Assembly (NCBI RefSeq): GCF_900183975.1
Contig: NZ_LT853882.1
Span: 4,023,501-4,087,500, forward strand
Reading direction: 5' to 3'
Length of the DNA stretch: 64,000 nucleotides
DNA from: Xanthomonas fragariae
Lineage (GTDB): Bacteria; Pseudomonadota; Gammaproteobacteria; Xanthomonadales; Xanthomonadaceae
Both the position numbers and the translations under genes were made by a program. The notes under the pieces are model-generated. The model was not told where the DNA came from. It ran no database searches and saw only the letters and a list, made by a program, of their open reading frames with translations. Shown here piece after piece: positions 38,701 to 49,768 of this stretch (position 1 is the first letter of the stretch; every line of letters starts with the position of its first letter).

Positions 38701-39570
38701 TGCGGCCGGGAGCAACAGGGAGGTATCCAGCGCCGCTGTCACCGCCTTGAACGCCCAGGTGGGGTCGTCGCGCCCGGTGAACACCAGGCTGGCGTGCAGC
38801 GGTGCTGGTGCGCGGCCGGCGATGGCCACCTCCATCTTGTCCAGGTCGCCGCGTGCGACCAGCCCCAGGCTGGCCGGCGTGCGCCCGCGCGCGGCCGGCA
38901 ACACGGCGGTAGCGGTGAGATCGGCGCGGTAATCGTCGTTGGGAAGATAATCGCCATGCAGGCGAAAATCGCCCATGTCGGTGTCGACTACCAAATCGCG
39001 CGTGCGCAGCTCGCCGGTGGCGGCGTCCAGCCCGCCCTGCACCTTGTGCAGGACGATCATCGGCTGCTGCAGTTGGGTGATGCGCAGATTCTCCACGTCG
39101 ATCTTGTCGGCCTGGATCGCCAGCGGCACATTGATCTGCGGCAGCGACTCGGGCCAGCTGGGCAGCGTGAACGGCTCATCGCTCTTGCCCAGATTCAACG
39201 TGGCATTGCTGACCTGCACTGCATCCAGTTGCAGCTTGCGACCGAGCAGCGGGCGCAGCTCCGGCTCCAGATACACGCGCTCAGCGGTGAAGTGGATGTC
39301 CTGGTACCGGAAATCGACGTCGCGCAAGGTCAGCGGGCCGGCAACCGGGCCTTCGACCTTGCCGTAGGTAAATGTGGCGCCCACCGGCAAACGCGCCACC
39401 ACCTGCGCTAGCAACACATCGCGCCCGGCGACGGTTTGCAGCAACCAATACACCGCGATCAAGGCAACCAACGCCAGGCCCAGCACGGTCAGGCCGGAGC
39501 CCGCCCAGAACCGGCGTCGGCGATAGAAACGCTCGCGGCGCGGTGCGGGGAGCGGCGTGGGTGCGCTCAC
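35713..39570 (-). CDS. tamB: Translocation and assembly module protein TamB (DUF490)
   Basis: A 1285-residue AsmA/TamB-type protein. A single N-terminal membrane anchor (about 20-45: FWAGSGLTVLGLALVALIAVYWLL) is followed by a long beta-rich periplasmic region. The C-terminal DUF490 domain contains GGLDVRGRYKAYGQDLTISRGQLTWNS and ESPRADVWSEPAMSQSEALSYLVLGRGL, both typical. TamB spans the periplasm, works with TamA in outer-membrane protein assembly, and in E. coli also takes part in phospholipid transport. It overlaps tamA by 4 bases (ATGA), the usual tamA-tamB operon. Confidence 0.92.
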   Translation of the reverse strand: MSAPTPLPAPRRERFYRRRRFWAGSGLTVLGLALVALIAVYWLLQTVAGRDVLLAQVVARLPVGATFTYGKVEGPVAGPLTLRDVDFRYQDIHFTAERVYLEPELRPLLGRKLQLDAVQVSNATLNLGKSDEPFTLPSWPESLPQINVPLAIQADKIDVENLRITQLQQPMIVLHKVQGGLDAATGELRTRDLVVDTDMGDFRLHGDYLPNDDYRADLTATAVLPAARGRTPASLGLVARGDLDKMEVAIAGRAPAPLHASLVFTGRDDPTWAFKAVTAALDTSLLLPAADGQATAPAIPIALNLQASGKGGNADLHGSVEQGELSATLQPSHISLRDQVLTVEPLLIDTLEGRTQLRGTADFRDTQNPSFRFAVNASGLRFTPTADPATPDAPLVPVKLTDARLGVAGTLKAWAAIGRATLERDGQQAELVFDSRGNDQRAQLKHVQAKTPGGLLDLTGEVGWTPELRWDVSAQLSKFDPGYFAPGWNGNLSGKIASKGRQLPAPAGGVSPGLEATADIPSLTGQLRQRALSANGKFALRGEQGEGELQLALGNSRINAKGKLGDQLDIAAQLQPLQLDDLLPGATGIVRGQLQVSGRRDAPDITADIAGNGLRWNDYSAQSISLRGRLPWRGSDGQLALQGTAIEAGLVLDSVHVQARGAVEALRLDADIVNSMASVALQGDVRRNGERWQGQIATLRIAPAKGDAWALRRPAQFSTDGAAFTLSDTCVSAATGGALCANANWPREGMVVHADALPLSLVQPWLPKQEGRQIYLRGELSLDGSFKPRGNAWEGAFRIASPEGGIRLGQTRYAAVAGNPNRGELLRYDQFSVQADFTPQQIQAKLGVGFQGAGFVDAKFNTGWDAYAPLNGELYLNMSRLYWLELVVADVVQPKGLVEGHVSLHGTRDKPLLGGDATLSDFTAEYPSMGLTLSQGKGRFDALPDGSAKITAAAKSGEGTLTIDGGLSWFGTTTPLLLNIRGENVLAYNTSELRIIANPDMQFGITGNTMQLRGKVTVPEADIDLERLDRGTSVSEDVVVLDPVDPEATPSSPLDMDLAIVLGDKVNMSGFGLKGGLSGQIQIRARPGREMNANGGLDVRGRYKAYGQDLTISRGQLTWNSNIVSDPRVSLRAERKIGDVTAGIDVSGRAESPRADVWSEPAMSQSEALSYLVLGRGLSTASSDETQQVSAASAALSAGSSLIASQIGAKLGLDEAGVSESSTLGGSVVGFGKYLSPKLYVGYGVSMVGSGSVLTLKYLLSRGFDVEAESSSVETKGSVNWRREK

Positions 39571-41348
39571 AGGTTGGCCCCGATATCGATGTAAAGCTGG
39601 AACTGCGAATCCGGGTCGTTCAGGCCATGCGCGATATCCACGCGCACCGGTCCCACTGGCGAGCGCCAGCGCAGACCGAAGCCGATGCCGGTATGCCAGC
39701 TGCGGGTGTCGTCGAAGGCACTGCCGCTATCGACGAACACCGCGCCGCCCCACGGGCCATCCTTGAGGTAATGCTCGTATTCAGCGCTGGCGGTGACCAC
39801 GTTCTTGGCACCAAGCGCGAATTCGTCCGGCTTGGGCGTGCGCGGGCCGACTTCTCGGAACGCATAGCCACGGATGCTGCTGGCGCCGCCGGCGAAGAAG
39901 CGCAGGCTCGGCGGTATCGCGACCAGATCACTGGTCCAGGTGGTGCCAGCTTCGCCGCGCAGGATCACCCGGCCGTTGTCGCCGGCGCCCAGGAACCAAC
40001 GCAGCTGGCCATAGACCTGGCCGAAGTTGGTGTCCGAACCGGCCCCTTTGGCGCCGCCACGGATGAACATCTGCCCCGACACGCCGCTGCGTGGAAACAG
40101 GCGGTCGTCGACATTGACGTAATTGGCCTGCAGCTGCGGATAGATCAGCGTGGAGGTCTGATACACGGCATCGGTGAAATCGCTGCCGCTGCTGAAGCGC
40201 CAGCGCTCGCGCAAGGCGTTGATGGAGGCGATCGCACTCCAGCGCTCGTTGATCTGGCCACTGCGGCTGCCGGTGAGTTTGACGTTGCGCAGGTCGATGT
40301 AGTCGGTCTGTTCGTCGTACAACCGCGCCGAGGCGGTGTACCAACCGTCCAGCCAACGGAACGCCGGCACGCGGTAGCTGGTGGTCAGGCTCTTGCGGTT
40401 CTGCGCGTAGTCCAGCTGGGTGTCCATCTTGTGGCCGCGCGAGTTCATGTAGCGCCGCTCCACGCCGCCGCGCACACCGGCCCCGCTCTCGCTGCCGTAG
40501 CTCAGACCGGAGGTGTAGACGGTGCGCTTGGCGCGGGTGAGCTTCACATACACCGGCACACGGCCCTGGTCATCGGCTTGTTCCGGCCTGGGCTGGATAT
40601 CGATGGTGCTGAAATAATCCAGCTTGGTCAGCGACTCGCGCAAACGATCCAGCTTGCCCTCGTGGTAGTAGCTGCCCTCATCCCAGTACACCAACGGGTC
40701 GAACAGGCCCTGGCGAAAGTAGTCATAGTCAAAGCGCACCTTGCCCATGTTGTAGCGGCGGCCGCTGTCCCAATTCAGATCGATATCGGCGGCATGCTCG
40801 GCACGCGTAACAGCGACGCGGCGCTGGGTGAAGTCGGCATCGAAGTAACCACGCTCGGCCAGACGACGCGTGATGCGCACCTTGCTGGCTTCGTACTGTG
40901 GATGACTGAAGACCTGCCCTTCGCGCGGTTCGAACTGCTTAAGGTCCTGGCCCAGGTAGCGATCTTGCTCGGCCCAGCCGGTGATCGACATATGCGACTG
41001 CCGCACGCGCACCGGCTCGCCGCGGTCCACCGTGATCACCACGATCACCTTGTCGCCAGTGCGTGGCGCTGCCAGTTCGATGGTCGGCGAGTAATAGCCG
41101 AACGGTTCCAGCGCTTCGCGCGTCTGCCGCTCGGCCTGCGCCAGCAAATACTCCATTCGCGACTCGCCCTGCTCCTTGCCGACGGCCTCGTATAGAGACA
41201 GGGAGACCTCGATGTTTTCGATCATCTCGGCGTCGTCGCCGTTGTCCAAGCCCTTGATCTCGATCTTGTCGATGGTTGCCCTGGCAACCGCTTGCAGCGG
41301 AACGAACAGGGTGCATAGCAGGGAAAGAGCAAACGCGACTTTAAGCAT
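39567..41348 (-). CDS. tamA: Translocation and assembly module outer-membrane protein TamA
   Basis: A 593-residue Omp85-family protein. A signal peptide (FALSLLCTLFVPLQAVARA) precedes three POTRA-type domains (about 25-265), then a 16-strand barrel with the family loop motif GGASSIRGYAFREVGPR. The SPVGPVRVDIAHGLND segment near the end is a conserved barrel strand. It sits in the outer membrane and partners TamB. The start is the first ATG with a proper signal peptide. A divergent promoter region of about 190 bases separates it from the TonB receptor. Confidence 0.92.
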   Translation of the reverse strand: MLKVAFALSLLCTLFVPLQAVARATIDKIEIKGLDNGDDAEMIENIEVSLSLYEAVGKEQGESRMEYLLAQAERQTREALEPFGYYSPTIELAAPRTGDKVIVVITVDRGEPVRVRQSHMSITGWAEQDRYLGQDLKQFEPREGQVFSHPQYEASKVRITRRLAERGYFDADFTQRRVAVTRAEHAADIDLNWDSGRRYNMGKVRFDYDYFRQGLFDPLVYWDEGSYYHEGKLDRLRESLTKLDYFSTIDIQPRPEQADDQGRVPVYVKLTRAKRTVYTSGLSYGSESGAGVRGGVERRYMNSRGHKMDTQLDYAQNRKSLTTSYRVPAFRWLDGWYTASARLYDEQTDYIDLRNVKLTGSRSGQINERWSAIASINALRERWRFSSGSDFTDAVYQTSTLIYPQLQANYVNVDDRLFPRSGVSGQMFIRGGAKGAGSDTNFGQVYGQLRWFLGAGDNGRVILRGEAGTTWTSDLVAIPPSLRFFAGGASSIRGYAFREVGPRTPKPDEFALGAKNVVTASAEYEHYLKDGPWGGAVFVDSGSAFDDTRSWHTGIGFGLRWRSPVGPVRVDIAHGLNDPDSQFQLYIDIGANL

Positions 41349-41478
41349 CGGCGAAGGATACCTAGCCTAGGCGTGAAGGGACAAAAAATCTAAGCAATCT
41401 CGACTATACGGACGCGCAGGCGCTGGTTAGAGTTGGGGTGTTGTTAACGTTTCGGTGACAGCGATTCCACGCGGCCCT

Positions 41479-41489
41479 CCCCCCCCCCC
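41479..41489 (+). repeat. Run of 11 C residues upstream of the TonB-dependent receptor
   Basis: An uninterrupted C11 tract lies 46 bases before the receptor ATG. The receptor frame stays open through it (as a proline run) back to a GTG at 41455. Tracts of this length are prone to slippage. Confidence 0.9.
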
Positions 41490-41535
41490 GATGGCCGCAC
41501 TCCCTGTTTCACATCTGTTGGAGAGAGAGATCTTC

Positions 41536-44286
41536 ATGAAGCGCCATTTATTGGTCAATGCCGTGTGCGCCACCTTGGCAATACCGTCGCTTGCAATGGC
41601 ACAGAGCCAGGACAACGTGACGCAATTGAACAAGGTCACCGTGACAGGCTCGCTGATTCCCAGGGCCAAGGTCGAAACCGCCACCCCGGTGTTCTCCATC
41701 ACCGCCCAGGATATCCAGCGGCGCGGCTTCAAGGATGTCTACGACGTGCTGCGCTCGCAGCCGATGGCCACCGGCGCGGTGCAGGACGGGCAGTTCAGCA
41801 ACGGCTTCACCGCTGGCGCCAAATCGCTGAGACTGCTCGGTCTAGATCCGGGCTTCACCCTGGTGCTGATCGACGGCCGGCCGATGGCCGATTACCCGCT
41901 GCTCTACAACGGCCAGAGCAACTTCGTCGATCTGGCCAGCGTGCCGGTGGGGATGGTCGAACGCATCGATGTGGCGCCCGGCAACCAGTCCTCGATCTAC
42001 GGATCCAGCGCGATTGCCGGTGTGGTCAACATCATCTTGAAAAAGCACATCGACGGTGTGCAGATGAATTACCGCATGAGCACCTACGACGGGGGTGGCG
42101 GCAACAACCAGCGCGTCCAGCTCACCGGCGGCAGCACCATCGGCAAGGCCGATATCGTCTGGGGCCTGCAGCTCAACAATCAGGACCCGATCTACGGCTA
42201 CCAGCGGCGCCATTTCGATTCCACCTCCGACAACCCGGACCCGACCTTGCGTTATGGCTCGCGCATCGTGCTGCACAACACGCTGACCACCTACATCGAC
42301 CCAGGTTCCGCAAACTGCGATGCGCTGGGCCGGCTATTCAACAGCTCGGTGCAATACGACAATAACCCCAACCGCGGCAACTTCTGCAGCAGCCGCACCG
42401 AGCCCGGCTACGCCAGCATCCTCAACAAGGAACGCAGCGCAAGCGGCTATGCAAATCTGTCCTACGCCTTCAACGACAACACCGAAGGCTACGCGACGCT
42501 GCTGCTCAATCGCACCAAGGTGGAGGTCAACAGCGGTCCGCGCTTCTGGCAGGCCTCGTCCGACACCGGTGGCTTGTTTTACAACCAGAACAGCCAGCAG
42601 CTGGAAGGTTACCAGCACGCCTTCGCGCCTGAAGAGACCGGCAACCTGGACTTCAACAACGATCGCCAAACGGCCGATTCGTACAACATCGCCGCCGGCG
42701 TCAAGGGTGGGCTGGGCAGCAGCAACTGGACCTACGATGCGTACTACGCACGCGCCGAATACCGTATCGACAGTCGCCAGCAATGGCCACTGGCCGACCG
42801 CATCGAAGACTTCTTCCGCGAACAGTTCCTTGGCGCCCAACAAGGCGAGTACGCCGGCTACCCGATCTATTCGCCCAACGATGCCAACTTCTATCGCGCG
42901 CTGACGCCAGCGCAGTACCGCAGCTTCAACGATGAGAGCCGCACCAAGTCCAGGACCTGGACCCAGAACCTCAACTTGCAGCTCACCAACACCGAGCTAT
43001 TCAACTTGCCGGCCGGTGCGGTCGGTGTGGCCGGCGTGCTGCAGGCCGGCAACCAGTATTGGGGAAACCCCACCGACCAGCGGGTGATCGCTGGCGACTT
43101 CTATCAGCTGACCGGCACCCAGGGCAGCGGCAAGCGCGACAACTGGGCAGCGGCGTTCGAGACGGGCGTGCCGATCCTCAGCACGCTGAACGCCAATTTG
43201 TCCGGTCGCTTCGACGACTACAAGAACCAGGGCAGCGGTGGCGATTCCAAATTCACCTACAAGGCTGCGCTGGAATTCCGTCCGATCGATTCGCTGTTGT
43301 TCCGCGGCAACTACGCCACCGCGTTCAAGGCCCCGGACATGGCGTTCTCCTTCGCTGGCGATGGCGGCTTCTTTCAGTACGTCAACGACTATTACCGCTG
43401 CGCGGTGGAAGAGCCCGGCGTGCGGATTAACGACTGCACTTACAGCGGCACCAGCATTCAGGGCCGCAGGTCCGGTAACCCGGACCTACAGTCGATCACC
43501 GCCAAATCCTGGGGCTATGGCGTGGTGTGGTCGCCCAGCGCGCGCTTCAGCGTCAATGCCGACTACTACAACATCAAGCTCCAGCAGAAAGTCAGCGACC
43601 TGAGCAGCGACAATCTGCTACAGACCGAGTCGGCCTGCCGCCTGGGCAGCCTGGATATCAGCTCGCCCACCTGCGTGGACACGCTGTCGCGTATCGAGCG
43701 CACCGCAGCCGATACACCGGTGCCGAACCGTTTGAGCCGCATCCGCATCAACCCGGTCAACATCTCCAACGAGGAGATTTCCGGCCTGCTGGCCAAGGGC
43801 ACCTACAACTGGGCCACCGAATCGTGGGGCTTGTTCGTGTTCGATGCGCAATACAATCTCACGCTCAAGCACGAAAGCCAGCAGTTCCCGCAAGACCCGG
43901 TGCGCGATCTGCTCAATGAGCCTTTCTTCTCCTCGGATTTCCGCAGCATCGCCAATGCCTCGGTGACGTGGCAAAAGGATGCCTGGACCACCACGCTGTT
44001 CGGTCAACGCAATGGCCGCACGCCCAACGCCGCAGCCCAGCAAAGCATCGATGGGTATGCAGTGGAAGACGCAGGCAAGCTAGGCGCATGGACCACCGTC
44101 AATGCAACGGTGGACTATGCGGTCAATGACGATATATCGCTGACCATGACGGTCAACAATGTGGCCAACACCCGGCCACCACGCGACCGCACCAACACCA
44201 GCTACCCCTACTACAACATCTTCAACTACACCGGCTATGGCCGCTCCTACATGCTGGAATTGAACTGGCGCTTCGGCGCGCATTGA
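41536..44286 (+). CDS. TonB-dependent outer-membrane receptor
   Basis: A 916-residue receptor. A signal peptide (LLVNAVCATLAIPSLAMA/Q) is followed by a TonB-box-like segment (NKVTVTGSLIPR) and a plug domain (about 40-165) with PVFSITAQDIQRRGFKDVYD and VERIDVAPGNQSSIYGSSAIAGVVNIILKK. The 22-strand barrel ends in MLELNWRFGAH. The plug and C-terminal patterns resemble the large xanthomonad class that takes up plant carbohydrates and other compounds, but no substrate can be named. The ATG at 41536 follows GGAGAGAGAG and gives a clean signal peptide. The gene is divergent from tamA. Confidence 0.9.
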   Translation: MKRHLLVNAVCATLAIPSLAMAQSQDNVTQLNKVTVTGSLIPRAKVETATPVFSITAQDIQRRGFKDVYDVLRSQPMATGAVQDGQFSNGFTAGAKSLRLLGLDPGFTLVLIDGRPMADYPLLYNGQSNFVDLASVPVGMVERIDVAPGNQSSIYGSSAIAGVVNIILKKHIDGVQMNYRMSTYDGGGGNNQRVQLTGGSTIGKADIVWGLQLNNQDPIYGYQRRHFDSTSDNPDPTLRYGSRIVLHNTLTTYIDPGSANCDALGRLFNSSVQYDNNPNRGNFCSSRTEPGYASILNKERSASGYANLSYAFNDNTEGYATLLLNRTKVEVNSGPRFWQASSDTGGLFYNQNSQQLEGYQHAFAPEETGNLDFNNDRQTADSYNIAAGVKGGLGSSNWTYDAYYARAEYRIDSRQQWPLADRIEDFFREQFLGAQQGEYAGYPIYSPNDANFYRALTPAQYRSFNDESRTKSRTWTQNLNLQLTNTELFNLPAGAVGVAGVLQAGNQYWGNPTDQRVIAGDFYQLTGTQGSGKRDNWAAAFETGVPILSTLNANLSGRFDDYKNQGSGGDSKFTYKAALEFRPIDSLLFRGNYATAFKAPDMAFSFAGDGGFFQYVNDYYRCAVEEPGVRINDCTYSGTSIQGRRSGNPDLQSITAKSWGYGVVWSPSARFSVNADYYNIKLQQKVSDLSSDNLLQTESACRLGSLDISSPTCVDTLSRIERTAADTPVPNRLSRIRINPVNISNEEISGLLAKGTYNWATESWGLFVFDAQYNLTLKHESQQFPQDPVRDLLNEPFFSSDFRSIANASVTWQKDAWTTTLFGQRNGRTPNAAAQQSIDGYAVEDAGKLGAWTTVNATVDYAVNDDISLTMTVNNVANTRPPRDRTNTSYPYYNIFNYTGYGRSYMLELNWRFGAH

Positions 44287-44380
44287 GCCACCCGGCATCA
44301 GTATCCACCGGCAGCTGCCATGGCTGCCGGTGGTGCTTTTGATGCGGGATGTTTGGATCAGGCGAGCGTGGTCAGGCTGA

Positions 44381-44520
44381 GAGCGGCTATTAAAACGACT
44401 GCGCTTACCGCCAGGCGGGCGCGGCCGGTGCTCGGAACGGCATGTACCACGAGTACATTGCGGTTCCTCAGTGCCGTCCGCGCCCGGCCGGGACAGCTCG
44501 CTACGTTTTGTTAGCCACTC
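44381..44520 (+). repeat. MITE-like element, copy B (about 140 bp)
   Basis: It starts GAGCGGCTATTAAAACGACTG and ends GCTACGTTTTGTTAGCCACTC, the right end being the inverted form of GAGTGGCTAACAAAACG. The interior matches copy A at 35300-35441 over its length with scattered differences. No coding frame. TGA precedes it and TAA follows. Confidence 0.8.
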
Positions 44521-44659
44521 TAAACCGGCGTTCAATGCTGATAGAAATCAACTCTCCTCGTTCTAACAGAGAGTCTTCTTTCTTCAACGATGCATATCCA
44601 TATAATGCCGGGATTGAACAAAGGCCAAGATGCTAACGCGACGGCAACGGCGCTGGATC

Positions 44660-44877
44660 AAACGATGCCAGACAGCGGAACTGGTGATCGAACATCTCTG
44701 CGTCGTTGCAGGCGCAAAGGCGGCCAGGGCAATGCGCTGCAAGTGCTCGGCTGCGCCGCAGGTTACAACCTGCGTTGGCTGATGCGCTGGATCGCTTTTT
44801 TGCGCGCCTGGATCCGGGGGATGGGATGGCCATCCTTGAGCACCGTGCATCGATCACCGCTGCCGATTGGTGCTTGA
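44660..44877 (+). pseudogene. IS5-type transposase C-terminal remnant
   Basis: A short frame reads RTSLRRCRRKGGQGNALQVL and then GCAAGYNLRWLMRWIAFLRAWIR-type sequence. This resembles the C-terminal end (LKG...GDA.NAVLCAAGYNLRWLLR) of IS5/IS1478-like transposases. The catalytic part and ends of the element are missing. The surrounding 44521-45020 contains no other recognisable gene. Confidence 0.6.
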
Positions 44878-45020
44878 AGGAGGTTTTCAGAGAGGGCCAG
44901 TTATTGTGCCTTCGGTGCCTGACGTGACGCTGCGCGTTGTCGGTGGCTCGAAAAAAATCACGTGACCCAGCGCGCTGCCAGCACACGCATAGAAGTGCGC
45001 TGTCAAGTCTGCGGCTGCAC

Positions 45021-45688
45021 TCAAGGCGTGGCAGATGGATTTGCGCAGCGGCTCTCGTCCAGCACCCGCCGCATCTGCTCGTAGCGCCGCTTGCGCTCGG
45101 CCGATTGTGTTTCGTCGGAGAAGTGCCAGGTTGCTTCGGCTTGCTCGGCACGTTTGCGCCAAGCCTCACACAGGCTTTGGTCCGGCACTGGCGCGCAGCG
45201 GTCGGTGACCACTTCGCACGCACTGCCGCCACCGATCGCCGGCCCACCGGCCAGGTTGGTGGTCTGCATGGGCAGGCAGCGCGTGGCCGGCTCGCGGTCT
45301 TCGGTAAGGTAGCGACCGTTGTCGTGCGCAGTGCATTCGAATAACGGCGGCGGAGGCAGCGGGATGTGGAGCTCATGGCCGGTGGCGTCGCTGCTGCTGG
45401 CGCTTGAGTCGCCAGCGAAGCCGCCACAGGCATCGCAGCTTGCGGAGCAGGGCGCGGCTGCGCAGCTGTTGCCACACGCGCAGGCGGTGGCGCACTCGAT
45501 CCACCCGGCGCGAATGGCACCGACGCTGGCGCGGTCATCAGCTTCTTTTGCTGCTGCATGCCTTTGGGGCACGGCATGTTCTGCACCGTAAGCGCGCCGG
45601 TGGGATCGGTGCAGCGGTAGATGGCCACTTCCTGTGCTCCGGCCATCGAGGCACACGCTATCCATGACACCAGCAGCCAGCGACTCAT
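45021..45688 (-). pseudogene. DUF4124-like secreted protein, frameshifted
   Basis: The ATG at 45688 overlaps the TGA of the upstream gene. The first part has a signal peptide (RWLLVSWIACASMAGA) and the DUF4124 start EVAIYRCTDPTGALTVQNMPCPKGMQQQKK. The frame is then lost in a CAG/GCA repeat at about 45385-45410. The second part continues in another frame as HELHIPLPPPPLFECTAHDN, CEVVTDRCAPVPDQSLCEAW and RRYEQMRRVLDESRCANP, with regularly placed cysteines. Joined, it would be about 220 residues. It is a relative of the neighbour at 45685. A sequencing error cannot be excluded. Confidence 0.65.
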
Positions 45689-46416
45689 GCGCCGCCACAA
45701 TCGCGTTGCTGGCGCGCCTCGATGCCACGTTGCTCGCGGCTGAGATCCTCGCGCTCGCTCTGCAAGGCGCTGTTGTAGCGGCGGATCAGCTCCCAGCGAC
45801 GGTCGGACAGGCGCGCGCAGACTTCCTGTGCGGGCAGGGCATGGCATTCGTCGCGGATCTGCACATTGCCGTAAGGCAGGATCACCGTGCCGCCGTAGCC
45901 ACCGCCGTTGTAACCATTGCCGGGATAGCCACCACCGTCGTAGTTGCCTCGGCCACCACCGATGCCGCCTTGTATCCCCTCGGCCGGACGTGGTCCCGGC
46001 GGGCGCGTTCCGTGCTGCAGGCCGCCGGAAACGTAGGCCGGGACCCAGGTGGGCACCCAGCGCGGATTGCCCTCGGGGCTGTCGCTGGTGTAGCGACGGC
46101 CTTCTTCGGTCACGCATTCGTACATCGGCTGCGGCAGCTGCACGGTGATGATGCGCACCTCGCGCGGTGGCGGCTGCGGCGGCGCTACAACAGCCGGGGC
46201 GGCGGAGCGCTGCGGTCGGGGTGGCGGATCCTGCGGGCGCTGCAGGTCCAGTATCTGCTGGCGGCCACTGCTGCACGGCGCATCCTGCAGCGCGACGGTG
46301 CCGGTGCTGCTCACGCAGCGATAGAGCCGCACATTCGGATCTGCTTTGCTTGCGGCGCTGGCCGTCGACGCCGGCAGCACCGTGGCGAGCAACAGAAGGG
46401 TCAGGACGGAACGCAT
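45685..46416 (-). CDS. Secreted DUF4124-domain protein, glycine-rich
   Basis: A 243-residue exported protein. A signal peptide (RSVLTLLLLATVLPASTASA) is followed by a DUF4124 module (NVRLYRCVSSTGTVALQDAPCSSGRQQ) and a proline-rich spacer. Next come YECVTEEGRRYTSDSPEGNP, a Gly/Asn/Tyr-rich linker (GGGYPGNGYNGGGYGG) and a cysteine-containing C-terminus (RDECHALPAQEVCARLSDRR). Function is unknown; DUF4124 proteins are periplasmic. The start at 46416 is chosen for the signal peptide; the frame is open to 46488. It overlaps the next gene by 4 bases, and the two are tandem relatives. Confidence 0.78.
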   Translation of the reverse strand: MRSVLTLLLLATVLPASTASAASKADPNVRLYRCVSSTGTVALQDAPCSSGRQQILDLQRPQDPPPRPQRSAAPAVVAPPQPPPREVRIITVQLPQPMYECVTEEGRRYTSDSPEGNPRWVPTWVPAYVSGGLQHGTRPPGPRPAEGIQGGIGGGRGNYDGGGYPGNGYNGGGYGGTVILPYGNVQIRDECHALPAQEVCARLSDRRWELIRRYNSALQSEREDLSREQRGIEARQQRDCGGA

Positions 46417-46506
46417 GGCCGCAGTTTGCGCGTCTGCCAAGCTGCGGGCAAACGGACAACCGGCTTTCGGGGTGAAGCGGACCGACAATCGGCGCGTGCC
46501 GACCGC

Positions 46507-47070
46507 TCAGTCGCGCAGGATCTGCCCGGTCCGTGCATCGCGGATCTGGGTTGGCTGCGCCAATGCGCCTACCTCGCCCTCCACCACGCCATCGATGCCG
46601 GCTAGCAGGGCGGGGGCCAGCGCCTGCCGGCTGCGCGCGGGCGGCTCACCGGCGAGGTTGGCGCTGGTGGATACCAGCGGAGCGCCCCAGGCGGCGCAGA
46701 GCGCCGCGACCACCGGGTGGGCGCTGATACGCACCGCCAGCCCATCATGTTCTCCAGTGACCCAGCGTGGCACCTGGGCGATGACGGGGAGTATCCAGGT
46801 ATGCGGGCCAGGCCAGCTGGCCAGAACCTCTCGCTTACGTGCAGGCTCCAGCGCGTCGAAGTCCACCCAGTCGCGCAACGCCTCCACGCTGGAAGCCACT
46901 ACGATCACGCCTTTGTCGACCGGGCGGCACTTGATCTCCAGCAGCCGCAACACAGCGGCTTGCTGGCGCGGGTCGCAACCCAATCCCCACACCGCTTCGG
47001 TGGGATAGGCGATCACGCCGCCCTGGGTCAGGGCAGCGATGGCACTATCCAAGCTGAGCGTGTGCTCCAT
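46507..47070 (-). CDS. tsaC: Threonylcarbamoyl-AMP synthase TsaC (Sua5/YrdC/YwlC)
   Basis: A 187-residue YrdC-fold enzyme that makes threonylcarbamoyl-AMP from threonine, bicarbonate and ATP, the first step of t6A37 formation in tRNA. Conserved points are GGVIAYPTEAVWGLGCDP, LEIKCRPVDKGVIVV (normally KxR near the active site), WPGPHTWILPV, DGLAVRISAHP and APLVSTSANLAGEPPA. The length is that of the short TsaC form without the Sua5 domain. It lies 8 bases downstream of topA and is probably cotranscribed with it. Confidence 0.92.
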   Translation of the reverse strand: MEHTLSLDSAIAALTQGGVIAYPTEAVWGLGCDPRQQAAVLRLLEIKCRPVDKGVIVVASSVEALRDWVDFDALEPARKREVLASWPGPHTWILPVIAQVPRWVTGEHDGLAVRISAHPVVAALCAAWGAPLVSTSANLAGEPPARSRQALAPALLAGIDGVVEGEVGALAQPTQIRDARTGQILRD

Positions 47071-47078
47071 GCTGCGCC

Positions 47079-49571
<2,493 letters not shown>

Positions 49572-49662
49572 GGTGGCAAATTCTTTGGGCAGAGCCCGGG
49601 GGGCAGGTAGCGTGGCCTAATTGGCCGGTCGAGGGAAGCGGATCGGCCGTTTCCCACACGTT

Positions 49663-49689
49663 AACGCCCGGGAAGGTGGCCCGGGCGTT
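49663..49689. terminator. Hairpin upstream of topA
   Basis: AACGCCCGGG (49663-49672) and CCCGGGCGTT (49680-49689) form a perfect 10-bp stem with a 7-base loop. On the plus strand CAGTTCTATTGTTT follows. The same stem sequence occurs at 2347-2370. Confidence 0.6.
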
Positions 49690-49768
49690 CAGTTCTATTG
49701 TTTAGAAAGATCACGGCGGACGCCGCCGTGTCAAGCGTGGGCGCCGCGAACCGCTGGGTCTGACTCAT

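Noticed and set aside
41455..41535. N-terminal extension of the TonB receptor from GTG 41455
   Set aside because: It would place a poly-proline run before the signal peptide. The ATG at 41536 has a strong purine-rich ribosome site and a clean leader.
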